Of a stretch of 38,706 nt of DNA, positions 7,427 through 17,255 are shown in pieces. Below the pieces are notes generated by a model that was given only the letters and a program-made list of their open reading frames with translations, made no database searches and was not told the DNA's origin. A program made the position numbers and the translations under genes. The DNA is from Fibrobacterota bacterium (lineage in GTDB: Bacteria; Fibrobacterota; Chitinivibrionia; Chitinivibrionales; Chitinispirillaceae): positions 1 to 38,706 of the forward strand of contig JAEZKP010000074.1 in NCBI GenBank assembly GCA_023436145.1. The letters are read 5' to 3'. The first letter of the stretch is position 1. Each line of letters starts with the position of its first letter.

Positions 7427-8119
7427 ATGAGACATGGTAAGAAATATAACGAAGTCTATAAGAAAGTCGATAAGATCAAAGAGTACGGTGCTGTTGAGGC
7501 TATCGAGTTTCTAAAGTCTAATTCAACAGTCAAATTTGATGAAACTGTGGAAGTCGCTGTCAGGTTGGGTGTGGATCCCCGAAAAAGTGAACAGGCGGTC
7601 CGTGGTGCAGCTGTACTACCTCATGGTTTAGGTAAAACCATACGGGTTCTGGTTTTTGCTCAGGGGGAAAAAGAAGCTGAGGCTAAAGAGGCTGGTGCCG
7701 ATTATGTGGGTGGTGACGATCTGGCAGAGAAAATTAAAGGCGGATGGCTGGATTTTGATGCTGTTATTGCTACACCGGACATGATGAAAGTCGTTGGTAA
7801 GCTGGGTAAAATCCTTGGTACCAGGGGGTTAATGCCTAATCCTAAAGTGGGAACTGTAACTATGGATGTGGCCAAAGCCGTTAAAGAGATGAAAAAAGGT
7901 AAAGTAGAGTTCAGAGTTGAAAAAGCTGGAATTCTTCATGCTCCTCTTGGTAAACTCTCTTTTGATACCCAGAAAATCCTGGATAATGCCAGAGCGTTCA
8001 TGGATGCGGTAAATAAAGCCAAACCTGCTACTGCAAAGGGACAATACATTAAAAAGGTTAGTCTCTCAAGTACTATGGGGCAGGGGTTGAAGATAAATCA
8101 GAACGATTTAAAATTGTAA
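7427..8119 (+). CDS. rplA: 50S ribosomal protein L1
   Basis: 230 residues of the L1 stalk protein that helps release deacylated tRNA from the E site. The family core GTRGLMPNPKVGTVT and the N-terminal VDPRKSEQAVRGAAVLPHG are intact. It begins with ATG after AGGGAG, 30 bases from rplK. In many bacteria L1 represses the rplK-rplA mRNA; I could not identify such a site by eye. Confidence 0.97.
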   Translation: MRHGKKYNEVYKKVDKIKEYGAVEAIEFLKSNSTVKFDETVEVAVRLGVDPRKSEQAVRGAAVLPHGLGKTIRVLVFAQGEKEAEAKEAGADYVGGDDLAEKIKGGWLDFDAVIATPDMMKVVGKLGKILGTRGLMPNPKVGTVTMDVAKAVKEMKKGKVEFRVEKAGILHAPLGKLSFDTQKILDNARAFMDAVNKAKPATAKGQYIKKVSLSSTMGQGLKINQNDLKL

Positions 8120-8152
8120 TTTACTTGTGGTTACCATAAAAAGGGTTTAGAA

Positions 8153-8683
8153 ATGTCGACAAAAGCTGAAAGAACAGCGGATATCGAGTTTCTTGAAAAA
8201 GAATTTCAGGAAGCAACAGGAATTTTTCTGGCAGACAACAATAAAATTAATGTCGAAAAAGTTACCAAGCTCAGAGCTGACCTGAGGAAAAACGGAATTC
8301 AATTCATCGTGGTAAAAAACACCCTGGCCAAAATTGCTTGTTCCAGGTCAGGTAAAAATGATTTGATTCCTCATTTTAAAGGTCCAACTGCAGTCGCGGT
8401 TACCAGAAAAGAGGGTACGGTCCCTGCCAAAATCATAAGAGATTTTCAAAAAGAAAACAAAAACATGCTCGGATTGAAAATCGCTTATGTTGAGGGGAGT
8501 GTCTTCAAAGGTGAAGATGCTATCAAACTGGCGGATCTTCCCAGTCGTGAAGTTCTATTGTCACAGTTACTTGGTTGTCTGCAGGCTCCTATGGGCAAAT
8601 TTGCAGGTGTACTCAATGGTTTCCTTTCCAAATTTGTGGGCACTCTGAATGCTCTCAAAGAAAAAAAGGAAAATGCACAATAA
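8153..8683 (+). CDS. rplJ: 50S ribosomal protein L10
   Basis: 176 residues. The N-terminal globular part binds 23S rRNA next to L11 (KVTKLRADLRKNGIQFIVVKNTL, FKGPTAVAV). The C-terminal helix carries L7/L12 dimers (PMGKFAGVLNGFLSKFVGTLNALKEK). The gap from rplA is only 33 bases, so there is little space for the long L10 leader known from E. coli unless it extends into rplA. Confidence 0.96.
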   Translation: MSTKAERTADIEFLEKEFQEATGIFLADNNKINVEKVTKLRADLRKNGIQFIVVKNTLAKIACSRSGKNDLIPHFKGPTAVAVTRKEGTVPAKIIRDFQKENKNMLGLKIAYVEGSVFKGEDAIKLADLPSREVLLSQLLGCLQAPMGKFAGVLNGFLSKFVGTLNALKEKKENAQ

Positions 8684-8734
8684 GTGTTAAATTAAAAACG
8701 AAATTAAACTCAATCAATAAAATGGAGGTTCATT

Positions 8735-9112
8735 GTGGCTACCTTAACTAAGGAAGAAATAATTGATGCTATTGGAGGCATGACTGTTATAGAGCTCTCC
8801 GATCTTATCAAAGCTATTGAAGAAAAATTTGATGTCAAGGCTGCCGCACCGGCTGCTGCTGTTGCAGCTGCACCTGTGGCTGCTGCACCTGCTGAAGAGA
8901 AAACTGAGTTTGATGTGATTCTCAAGACTGCCGGTGATAAAAAGATTCAGGTGATTAAAGTTGTGCGTGAGGTTACCGGTCTGGGCCTCAAAGAAGCTAA
9001 AGATCTGGTAGAGGGTGCTCCAAAAGCTGTTAAAGAAGCTATCAGCAAAGCTGATGCTGAAGCATTGAAGAAAAAACTTGAAGAAAACGGCGCAACCGTC
9101 GAAATTAAATAA
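8735..9112 (+). CDS. rplL: 50S ribosomal protein L7/L12
   Basis: 125 residues, GTG start after ATGGAGG. The N-terminal dimerisation helices (TKEEIIDAIGGMTVIELSDL) are followed by an Ala/Pro/Val-rich hinge at about 36-53. The factor-binding C-terminal domain has KIQVIKVVREVTGLGLKEAK and KDLVEGAPK. This domain recruits EF-Tu and EF-G. It lies 51 bases after rplJ and before a strong hairpin. Confidence 0.97.
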   Translation: MATLTKEEIIDAIGGMTVIELSDLIKAIEEKFDVKAAAPAAAVAAAPVAAAPAEEKTEFDVILKTAGDKKIQVIKVVREVTGLGLKEAKDLVEGAPKAVKEAISKADAEALKKKLEENGATVEIK

Positions 9113-9172
9113 TTGCTTTCCGGAAGCGTGATTTTCACGTATCTATTAAATTTCTGATTTTATCTTTGTTTA

Positions 9173-9208
9173 AGCACAAAACACCTTGTAGCCAAGGTGT
9201 TTTGTGTT
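9173..9208 (+). terminator. rplL-rpoB intergenic hairpin, probable attenuator or processing site
   Basis: CACAAAACACCTT (9175-9187) pairs perfectly with AAGGTGTTTTGTG (9194-9206) around a six-base loop; two outer pairs extend it. The following bases are AT-rich but hold no clean T-run. In E. coli the same gap holds a partial terminator and an RNase III site that lower rpoBC output relative to rplJL; a like role is inferred here. Confidence 0.6.
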
Positions 9209-9267
9209 ATTTATATATTTTCCTAAAGCTATCAATTCATAGCTAACAACATCGAGGGGATGTGCGA

Positions 9268-12200
9268 ATGGTTGAAAGAAAAAGCTATTCCCGGATCAAG
9301 AGGGTGGCTGAACTTCCCAATCTTCTTGAGATCCAGACTAGATCTTACGAAGTTTTTTTACAGCCTGATACGCCTCCGCGTCTGCGAAAAAAAGAGGGAT
9401 TGCACGGGGCGTTTCTGAGTCTGTTTCCTGTAAATGATGTCAAGGGTTATTATTCTCTGGAATATGAGGGATATAAACTGGGTATCCCCAAATACACCCT
9501 TAAAGAATGTAAAGAAAGAGGCATGACTTATGCAGCTCCTCTGAAAGTGGACATGTCTCTTTTAGTGTATGAGCAGGACGGCGAAACCAAAAAGTTCGTC
9601 GAAAAAATAACCAACGAAGTTTATATCGGTGAAATTCCGCTGATGACTGAACGTGGTACATTTGTAATTAATGGTGCCGAAAGAGTAATTGTCAGTCAGC
9701 TGCACCGCTCTCCAGGTATAACTTTCGATGAGGTGATTCATCCTAACGGTAAAAAGCTGCTTACTGCCAGAATCATTCCTCAGAGAGGATCATGGGTCGA
9801 GTTACTGCTGGATGTGGATGATGTATTGACCGTCAATATTGATCGCCGAAAGAAAATGCCGGCTACCGTTCTCCTCAGGGCACTGGGATTTTCCAGTGAT
9901 GAAATGATTCTAGGGCTCTTTCATGACACTATCCGTTTAGCTGTCAATGATGAGAATAAAGAGAAAATCATCGGCAGTGTCAATGCAAGAACTGTCTTTG
10001 ATGAGAATACTGGTGAGATAATTATCGATGCCAATGAAATTATCAATGAAGAACGATGGAAAAAACTTATCCAGAACAGCATCGATTTTGTGGAAATTCT
10101 CAAAGATGTTCCCAACCCGGACAACATGATTATCCGCAACACTCTGGCTGCCGATACCACCAAGTCCGAGGAGGAAGCTTTATTCTACATGTATGCTACA
10201 ATGCGTCCGGGAGATCCTCCAAATGTGGAAACCGCACGCAACCTGATTCAGAGACTTTTCTTTGATGAAAAACGATATGATCTGGGAAGTGTCGGCCGGT
10301 ATCGAATGAATACCAGGCTGGGTGTAATTCCGCCTGAAGGAATTACCACCATGACCAGAGATGATTTTATCGCTGCTTTTAAATACATAATCGGTCTTAA
10401 TGCCGGCGTGGGCTTTATAGATGATATCGATCATCTTGGAAACCGCCGTGTCCGTTCTGTTGGTGAGCTTCTGGCTGCCCAGTTTGCTGTGGGTTTAACC
10501 AGAATGGTCCGTACCATTAAAGAACGGTTGAGTCTGAGGGATACTGAGAACATTACTCCTCAGGATCTGATTAATGCCCGTACGGTTTCTACTGTGGTGC
10601 AGGCTTTCTTCGGTTCAAGCCAGCTTTCGCAGTTTCTGGATCAGACTAATCCGCTGTCCGAGTTGACTCATAAAAGAAGGGTAAGTGCTCTGGGGCCAGG
10701 TGGTCTCACTCGTGAACGTGCCGGATTTGAAGTGCGTGATGTGCATCACACTCATTACGGTCGTTTATGTCCTATCGAAACCCCTGAAGGACCAAACATT
10801 GGTCTTATCGCCTCTCTGAGTACTTTTGCCAGAGTCAACGAGTTCGGGTTTATTGAGACTCCTTATCAGAAAATCGAAAATGGTGCTCTTACTGGAGAGG
10901 TTGTCTTGTTGACAGCTGATCAGGAGGACAACTACATCATCGCTCAGGCTAATACTCCTGTCGATGAAAAAGGCAAATTCGTGGAGAAACTCATATTTGC
11001 CAGATATAGAGGTGATTTCCCGGTTGTTGCTCCGCAGGAGATATCCTTTATGGACATTTCTCCCATGCAGTTGGTAAGTATAGCCGCAGGCTTGATTCCT
11101 TTTCTGGAGCATGATGACGCCAACCGTGCTCTGATGGGTTCCAACATGCAGCGTCAGGCAGTTCCCTTGCTGCGCACCGAACCGCCATTTGTAGGCACCG
11201 GGCTGGAGGCTAGAGCTGCGGTGGATTCAGGGTGTCTGATAGTGGCTAAAAACCCTGGTGTTGTAGAAAAAGTTGATGCTAACAAAATTGTTGTAAGAAA
11301 AATCAGGTCAAAAGATTCCGATGACATATTAGGACTTACTGAATTTGACACTTACGAACTGGTTAAGTTTGAAAGATCCAACCAGGACACTTGTATCAAT
11401 CAGAAAGTATGTATTAAAGCCGGGACCAAAGTCAATGCAGGTGATGTGCTGGCTGATGGGCATGCAACTCACGAAGGTGAGCTTGCTTTAGGAAGAAATG
11501 TTACCGCTGCTTTCATGCCCTGGCGGGGATACAATTTTGAAGATGCTATCATAATTTCAGAACGTCTGGTAGCTGAGGATGTCTTTACTTCTGTACATAT
11601 TGAAGTTTTCGAAACAGAGGTACGTGATACTAAACGGGGTCCCGAAGAGCTTACCAGAGAGATCCCCAATGTAAGCGAAGATGCCCTTAAAAATCTGGAT
11701 GAAAACGGGGTCGTCAGAATTGGCACCGAGGTTGAAGCGGGTGATATTCTGGTTGGAAAGGTTACCCCCAAGGGGGAGACTGAGCTTTCTCCGGAAGAGC
11801 GTTTGTTAAGAGCTATCTTTGGAGAGAAGGCAGGTGATGTTCGTGATTCTTCACTGAAAGCGCCGCCGGGATTAAAAGGCACCGTTATTGATACCAGAAT
11901 CTACTCCAGAAAAGAGCGGGACAAAAGGTCCAAAAAGAAAGATAAAAAGAGAATTGACGAGTTGAAGGCTGAGATAACCGATCAGATTACTGAAATTGAA
12001 AAGGTTCGTCTGGACAGGTTGACAGAGTTTCTCACCGACACCTCCTCCAGAGAAGTCACTAATTTCCATACCGGGGAAGTTATTATCCCTGAGGGGAAAA
12101 AGTGGACCAGGACAATGCTTTCCAAGCTTGATTTCCGTAATATTTCTTTCAAGGACGGGCTGTGTGCCGATGAAGATAAGAATCGTAAAGCCGAGGAAGT

Positions 12201-13041
12201 ACTTTACAGGGCGAATGATCTTATTGCCAAACTGGAAGATAAACTCGATAAAGAAATCGACAAGGTTGTCCGTGGAGACGAATTGAAGCCGGGTGTGTTG
12301 CAACTGGTCAAAGTTTATGTGGCTAAAAAGCGTAAACTGTCTGTAGGTGACAAGATGGCCGGACGTCATGGTAATAAGGGTGTTATCTCTAAGATTCTTC
12401 CGGTAGAAGATCTTCCTTACCTGCCCGATGGTACTCCGGTAGATATTATTCTTAATCCTCTGGGAGTGCCTTCCCGAATGAATGTGGGTCAGATCCTTGA
12501 GACTCATATGGGTTGGGCTGCAAAGAAGCTGGGTTTGAGAATAGCTACACCGGTTTTTGACGGGGCAAGTTACGAAGATGTGATTGATTTACTGAAGAAG
12601 GCAGAGTTGCCTCCCAGTGGTAAAATTCAGCTTCGTGATGGCCGTACCGGTGAACCCTTTGATCATGAGGTCACTGTGGGACCCATATATATGCTGAAGC
12701 TGTGTCATCTGGTGGACGATAAAATCCATGCTCGTTCTATTGGTCCATATTCTTTGGTTACTCAGCAGCCGCTGGGTGGTAAATCTCAGTTTGGTGGACA
12801 AAGATTTGGTGAGATGGAAGTCTGGGCACTGGAGGCTTATGGAGCTGCTTACACTTTACAGCAGATTCTTACGGTGAAAAGTGATGATCTGACTGGGCGT
12901 TCCAAGATCTATGAGGCTATCGTCAAAGGTGAGAATACTCCCGAAGCCGGAATTCCTGAATCTTTTAAAGTTCTGGTCCGGGAAATTAAAGCACTTGCTT
13001 TGGATATTGATATTCTGACCGGTGAAGAAGCCGCTGCTTGA
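9268..13041 (+). CDS. rpoB: DNA-directed RNA polymerase subunit beta
   Basis: 1257 residues. The rifampicin-region sequence SSQLSQFLDQTNPLSELTHK is followed by RRVSALGPGGL, with the Asp, His and Ser resistance positions in wild-type form. Also present are GRLCPIETPEGPNIGLI, the catalytic-side KMAGRHGNKGVISKILP and the C-terminal QPLGGKSQFGGQRFGEMEVWALEAYGA. No large lineage insert is seen; a charged coiled segment lies at about residues 890-925 (SKKKDKKRIDELKAEI). I chose ATG 9268 because GAGGGGA ends 7 bases upstream; GTG at 9262 would leave only one base. It forms the active centre with beta' encoded next door. Confidence 0.96.
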   Translation: MVERKSYSRIKRVAELPNLLEIQTRSYEVFLQPDTPPRLRKKEGLHGAFLSLFPVNDVKGYYSLEYEGYKLGIPKYTLKECKERGMTYAAPLKVDMSLLVYEQDGETKKFVEKITNEVYIGEIPLMTERGTFVINGAERVIVSQLHRSPGITFDEVIHPNGKKLLTARIIPQRGSWVELLLDVDDVLTVNIDRRKKMPATVLLRALGFSSDEMILGLFHDTIRLAVNDENKEKIIGSVNARTVFDENTGEIIIDANEIINEERWKKLIQNSIDFVEILKDVPNPDNMIIRNTLAADTTKSEEEALFYMYATMRPGDPPNVETARNLIQRLFFDEKRYDLGSVGRYRMNTRLGVIPPEGITTMTRDDFIAAFKYIIGLNAGVGFIDDIDHLGNRRVRSVGELLAAQFAVGLTRMVRTIKERLSLRDTENITPQDLINARTVSTVVQAFFGSSQLSQFLDQTNPLSELTHKRRVSALGPGGLTRERAGFEVRDVHHTHYGRLCPIETPEGPNIGLIASLSTFARVNEFGFIETPYQKIENGALTGEVVLLTADQEDNYIIAQANTPVDEKGKFVEKLIFARYRGDFPVVAPQEISFMDISPMQLVSIAAGLIPFLEHDDANRALMGSNMQRQAVPLLRTEPPFVGTGLEARAAVDSGCLIVAKNPGVVEKVDANKIVVRKIRSKDSDDILGLTEFDTYELVKFERSNQDTCINQKVCIKAGTKVNAGDVLADGHATHEGELALGRNVTAAFMPWRGYNFEDAIIISERLVAEDVFTSVHIEVFETEVRDTKRGPEELTREIPNVSEDALKNLDENGVVRIGTEVEAGDILVGKVTPKGETELSPEERLLRAIFGEKAGDVRDSSLKAPPGLKGTVIDTRIYSRKERDKRSKKKDKKRIDELKAEITDQITEIEKVRLDRLTEFLTDTSSREVTNFHTGEVIIPEGKKWTRTMLSKLDFRNISFKDGLCADEDKNRKAEEVLYRANDLIAKLEDKLDKEIDKVVRGDELKPGVLQLVKVYVAKKRKLSVGDKMAGRHGNKGVISKILPVEDLPYLPDGTPVDIILNPLGVPSRMNVGQILETHMGWAAKKLGLRIATPVFDGASYEDVIDLLKKAELPPSGKIQLRDGRTGEPFDHEVTVGPIYMLKLCHLVDDKIHARSIGPYSLVTQQPLGGKSQFGGQRFGEMEVWALEAYGAAYTLQQILTVKSDDLTGRSKIYEAIVKGENTPEAGIPESFKVLVREIKALALDIDILTGEEAAA

Positions 13042-13055
13042 TTATGTGAACAGTG

Positions 13056-13076
13056 GGAGTATCCTGTGGGTACTCC
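13056..13076 (+). promoter_or_regulatory. rpoB-rpoC intergenic hairpin
   Basis: GGAGTATCC (13056-13064) pairs with GGGTACTCC (13068-13076) through one wobble, with a TGT loop. No T-run follows. It could be a processing or stability element; its role is unknown. Confidence 0.35.
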
Positions 13077-13097
13077 TCTTTATACAGGGGGTAATAC

Positions 13098-16000
13098 GTG
13101 GCAGAACTTATCAGCCATCTTGACAAAAAAGTTCAGGAGATTACTGGAGTGTCGGTTCGACTGGCTTCTCCGGATACCATCAGAAACTGGTCATACGGTG
13201 AGGTTACAAAACCTGAGACTATAAATTATCGTTCTTTCAAACCGGAACGTGACGGTCTTTTCTGTGAAAAAATCTTTGGACCGGTCCGTAACTGGGAGTG
13301 TAATTGTGGTAAATATAAAAGGATACGTTACAGAGGTGTAGTCTGTGACCGTTGTGGTGTAGAAGTTACCCATTCAAAGGTTCGAAGGGAACGGATGGGC
13401 CATATCGAACTGGCTGTACCTATTGTTCATATCTGGTTTCTTAAAAGTGTTCCTTCTCATGTAAGTTATCTGCTGGGTTTGCCCAATACTGTACTTGAGA
13501 GGATCGTTTACTATGAATCATATGTGGTTATCGATCCGGGTAACACCAGTCTTCGTCGGGGAATGTTGTTAAGCGAAGACGAGTTCATTGAGCTGGAGGA
13601 GCAGGACAAGCAGTTTGTGGCGAAAATGGGAGGCGAGGCTGTGCTGGAAATGCTGGCAACGCTGGATCTGGACGAACTGGCCATAGATTTGCGTTCGAAA
13701 ATCAAGCTTGAGTCCTCCGAGCAACGCCGTCAGGAGCATCTGAAAAGATTACGGATTGCCGAAGCATTCCTTAGAAGTGGTAACAAACCGGAAAACATGA
13801 TTCTCCGTGTGTTGCCTGTGCTTCCTCCCGATCTTCGTCCTTTGGTTCCACTGGAAGGTGGCCGCTTTGCCACATCCGATCTTAATGACCTTTACAGAAG
13901 AGTAATTAACCGGAACAATCGGCTCAAAAAACTCATCGAAATAAAAGCCCCGGATGTCATTTTGAGAAACGAAATGAGAATGCTTCAGGAGGCTGTGGAT
14001 ACACTGTTTGACAATGGGAGAAGAACCTTCTCTGTTAAGGGTGAAGGTAAACGGCCATTGAAATCACTCAGTGATCTTCTTAAAGGTAAACAAGGCCGTT
14101 TCCGCCAGAACCTTCTGGGAAAGCGGGTTGACTATTCTGGCCGTAGTGTTATTGTGGTGGGACCGGAACTTAAGATTCATCAGTGCGGCTTACCCAAAAT
14201 GATGGCACTTGAGTTGTTCAAACCTTTTGTAATTCAGAAGCTGGAAGAAAAAGGGCTGGTACAAACTGTAAAAAGTGCAAAGAAATTTGTGGAGAAGGAG
14301 AGGCCAGAGGTCTGGGATATTCTGGAAGAGGTGATTAAGGATCATCCGGTTCTTTTAAACCGTGCTCCGACTCTGCACCGTTTGGGTATACAGGCTTTTT
14401 TCCCTGTTCTGGTTGAAGGGAAAGCCATCAGATTGCATCCTCTGGTCTGTACTGCTTTCAATGCCGACTTCGACGGGGACCAGATGGCGGTGCATGTACC
14501 TTTGTCTTTTGAATCTCAGCTTGAGTGCCGCTTCCTGATGTTGAGTGCTAACAACCTGCTTAGTCCGGCTTCCGGACATCCAGTTATGACTCCTACTCAG
14601 GATATAGTACTGGGAATCTACTATCTGACCAAAATGGCTACCAACCGTAAAGGTGAAGGGCGGGCCTTTGCAGGTGTGGAGGAAGTGCTGCATGCAATTG
14701 CAGACAGGCAGGTTGATATTCATGCAAAAATAAAAGTCAGATATGATGGTAAAATCATAGAGACTACTCCCGGACGAGTGGTTTTTAACACAGCTGTACC
14801 TAAAGGTATTGAGTTTAAAAATGAGCTGCTCAATAAAAAAAGAATCCAGGCATTTGTCGAAGAAGTTTACAAACTAAAGGGGACTAAGGTCACCTGTAAA
14901 TTCCTGGATGACATAAAAGCTTTGGGTTATGAGTATGCCACCAGAGCAGGTATTACTTTTGGTGCCGAAGATCTGGTCGTGCCGGAAGAGAAAAAAGGTA
15001 TAGTAGCTAAGTCCATGGATGAGGTTAACAGAATAAGAAAACAGTATGACCGGGGTATTATCACCGAGGGTGAAAGGTATAACAAGCTCATAGACTTGTG
15101 GACCCATACCACCAGTCAGGTCGCTGACATCATGCATGAGCATTTGGCAAGTGATAAAGATGGTTTTAACCCTGTTTATATCATGATGGATTCTCAGGCT
15201 CGTGGTAGTAAAGACCAGATAAAACAGCTTGCCGGTATGCGTGGACTGATGCAGAAACCGCAGAAAAAAATTACCGGAGCGGTTGGAGAGATTATCGAAA
15301 ATCCGATCATCTCTAACTTCAAAGATGGTCTGACTGTGCTTGAGTACTTCATTTCCACCCATGGAGCCAGAAAGGGTCTGGCGGATACTGCACTTAAGAC
15401 TGCTGATGCAGGGTATCTTACTCGTCGACTGGTGGATGTGGTTCAGGACGTGGTCATTTCTGAGGAGGATTGTGGTACTTCTAAGGGTATCGAAATCGAA
15501 GCGCTACATGAAGGTGATGAAGTGATGGAACCTTTGTCAACCCGTATTGTTGGCCGTGTTTCTCAGGAAGATATTTATGATCCGGTCAGTGAAGAGCTGA
15601 TTTGTCCTATCAATACTCTTATTGATGAGCAGATGGCAAAAAAGATCGAAAACACTGGAATCGAGCGGGTCGTTATCCGTTCAGTTCTTACCTGTGATTC
15701 TATGCAGGGGGTTTGCAGGCGCTGTTATGGGCGCAACCTGGCTACCGGTAAAATTGTGGAAGTGGGTGAAGCTGTTGGTATAATGGCGGCCCAGAGTATC
15801 GGTGAACCCGGAACGCAGCTGACTTTGCGTACTTTCCACATTGGTGGAACTGCTTCACGACTTATCGCTCAATCCAAAGAGGTCACCAAAATTGACGGGC
15901 TTATCAGATATTACTCAATCGAAACTGTCGAGCATGAGAACGGGACTGTTGTTATGAACAGAGCCGGTGAACTTGCTGTACTTGACGAGCAGGAGCGTGA

Positions 16001-17177
16001 GAGATATCGGTACAATGTTCCTTATGGTGCTTTTATGAAGGTGCAGGATAAGCAGAAGGTCACAAAGGGGCAGGCTCTCTTTGAGTGGGATCCCTATAAC
16101 AATGTGATTCTGTCAACCAAGTCAGGAAGAATCAGTTTCAGCGACATTGTTGAAGGTGAGACAATGCGGGAGCTATACGATGAGCGCTCCGGTATCACCA
16201 ACATTGTGGTGGTGGAGCATCGTGAACGCCGCCTGCATCCTCACATTCAGGTTTTTGATGGTGATAAGCGTATTGCCAATATTTCTGTGCCTGCGGGAGG
16301 ATATCTGCAGCTCAGAGATGGTGATGAAGTCAAGGAAGGTGATATTCTTATAAAAATCCCCAGGGAAAGCAGCAAGAGCCGTGACATTACCGGTGGTCTT
16401 CCCAGGGTGGCAGAGCTTTTCGAAGCACGTAAACCTAAAGACACCGCAGTGGTCTCTGAGATTGACGGTTTTGTTGAGTTTGGAGAGACTGAGCGTGGTA
16501 GCAGGCGTATTATCATTCGTGATGAGCAGGGGGAAGCCAGGGAATATGGTATTCCTATCGGTAAGCATCTGAGGGTTCATGAAGGGGACCGGGTGCGGGC
16601 TGGGGACAGGCTCAGTGAGGGTTCGATTGATCCTCATGATATCTTGCGTATCAAGGGTGAGAATGCTGTTCAGCAGTATATGCTTGATGAGATTCAGGCG
16701 GTCTACAGACTCCAGGGTGTGACTATCAATGACAAGCATGTGGAAGTCATTGTGGCACAGATGCTTAGAAAAGTGAGAATTGAGAAATCCGGAGACACTG
16801 AATTTCTGGAAGGTGATGATGTAGATAAGAGAAAATTGCGTGAGGTAAATGAGAGAGTTATAAGTGAAGGTGGAGAACCTGCAACCTTTAAGCCATTGTT
16901 GCTGGGAATTACCAAGGCTTCACTTACTACCGAGTCATTTCTAAGTGCAGCTTCTTTCCAGGAAACAACAAAGGTTCTTTCCAAGGCAGCGGTTGAGGGT
17001 AAAGTGGACAGACTTAGCGGATTGAAGGAAAACCTGATTATGGGTAATCTGATTCCGGCAGGGACCGGTTCCCGTAATCTGCGTAAACTCAGGGTTAAGG
17101 ACACTGCCACCGACTTCTCACAGATGGAAGAAAGCACTGCCAGTGAGGATTTTGTTGATATTGGAGAACAATTTTAA
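13098..17177 (+). CDS. rpoC: DNA-directed RNA polymerase subunit beta'
   Basis: 1359 residues, GTG start after GGGGGT. Zinc site 1 is at the N-terminus (CNCGKYKRIRYRGVVCDRCGVEV). The catalytic loop NADFDGDQMAVHVP holds the three magnesium-binding Asp residues. The bridge helix and trigger loop region runs through ARGSKDQIKQLAGMRGLM to GARKGLADTALKTADAGYLTRRLVDV. Zinc site 2 is formed by CGT and CDSMQGVCRRC. Length is moderate, with no giant insert. It follows rpoB by 56 bases and reads into the str genes after only 78 bases, with no clear terminator. Confidence 0.97.
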   Translation: MAELISHLDKKVQEITGVSVRLASPDTIRNWSYGEVTKPETINYRSFKPERDGLFCEKIFGPVRNWECNCGKYKRIRYRGVVCDRCGVEVTHSKVRRERMGHIELAVPIVHIWFLKSVPSHVSYLLGLPNTVLERIVYYESYVVIDPGNTSLRRGMLLSEDEFIELEEQDKQFVAKMGGEAVLEMLATLDLDELAIDLRSKIKLESSEQRRQEHLKRLRIAEAFLRSGNKPENMILRVLPVLPPDLRPLVPLEGGRFATSDLNDLYRRVINRNNRLKKLIEIKAPDVILRNEMRMLQEAVDTLFDNGRRTFSVKGEGKRPLKSLSDLLKGKQGRFRQNLLGKRVDYSGRSVIVVGPELKIHQCGLPKMMALELFKPFVIQKLEEKGLVQTVKSAKKFVEKERPEVWDILEEVIKDHPVLLNRAPTLHRLGIQAFFPVLVEGKAIRLHPLVCTAFNADFDGDQMAVHVPLSFESQLECRFLMLSANNLLSPASGHPVMTPTQDIVLGIYYLTKMATNRKGEGRAFAGVEEVLHAIADRQVDIHAKIKVRYDGKIIETTPGRVVFNTAVPKGIEFKNELLNKKRIQAFVEEVYKLKGTKVTCKFLDDIKALGYEYATRAGITFGAEDLVVPEEKKGIVAKSMDEVNRIRKQYDRGIITEGERYNKLIDLWTHTTSQVADIMHEHLASDKDGFNPVYIMMDSQARGSKDQIKQLAGMRGLMQKPQKKITGAVGEIIENPIISNFKDGLTVLEYFISTHGARKGLADTALKTADAGYLTRRLVDVVQDVVISEEDCGTSKGIEIEALHEGDEVMEPLSTRIVGRVSQEDIYDPVSEELICPINTLIDEQMAKKIENTGIERVVIRSVLTCDSMQGVCRRCYGRNLATGKIVEVGEAVGIMAAQSIGEPGTQLTLRTFHIGGTASRLIAQSKEVTKIDGLIRYYSIETVEHENGTVVMNRAGELAVLDEQERERYRYNVPYGAFMKVQDKQKVTKGQALFEWDPYNNVILSTKSGRISFSDIVEGETMRELYDERSGITNIVVVEHRERRLHPHIQVFDGDKRIANISVPAGGYLQLRDGDEVKEGDILIKIPRESSKSRDITGGLPRVAELFEARKPKDTAVVSEIDGFVEFGETERGSRRIIIRDEQGEAREYGIPIGKHLRVHEGDRVRAGDRLSEGSIDPHDILRIKGENAVQQYMLDEIQAVYRLQGVTINDKHVEVIVAQMLRKVRIEKSGDTEFLEGDDVDKRKLREVNERVISEGGEPATFKPLLLGITKASLTTESFLSAASFQETTKVLSKAAVEGKVDRLSGLKENLIMGNLIPAGTGSRNLRKLRVKDTATDFSQMEESTASEDFVDIGEQF

Positions 17178-17255
17178 TCAATAATGAAGATTGTATTTGA
17201 TTTTAACATCAATAACAATTATTTTATGAGACTGTTTTTTAATCGGGAGTAATAA

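Noticed and set aside
8120..8152. Autoregulatory L10 leader before rplJ
   Set aside because: The 33-base gap shows no kink-turn or strong stem that I can see.
10600..10800. Rifampicin-resistance change in rpoB
   Set aside because: Asp, His and Ser at the main resistance positions are wild type; the Thr in DQTN, as far as I recall, occurs in other bacterial lineages.
9600..17100. Long open frames on the strand opposite rpoB and rpoC
   Set aside because: They mirror the real genes, lack ribosome sites and domain-like sequence, and are shadows of strong codon bias.
17190..17219. Terminator between rpoC and rpsL
   Set aside because: The two arms pair imperfectly (10 of 12), are very AT-rich and lack a T-run, so read-through from rpoC is more likely.
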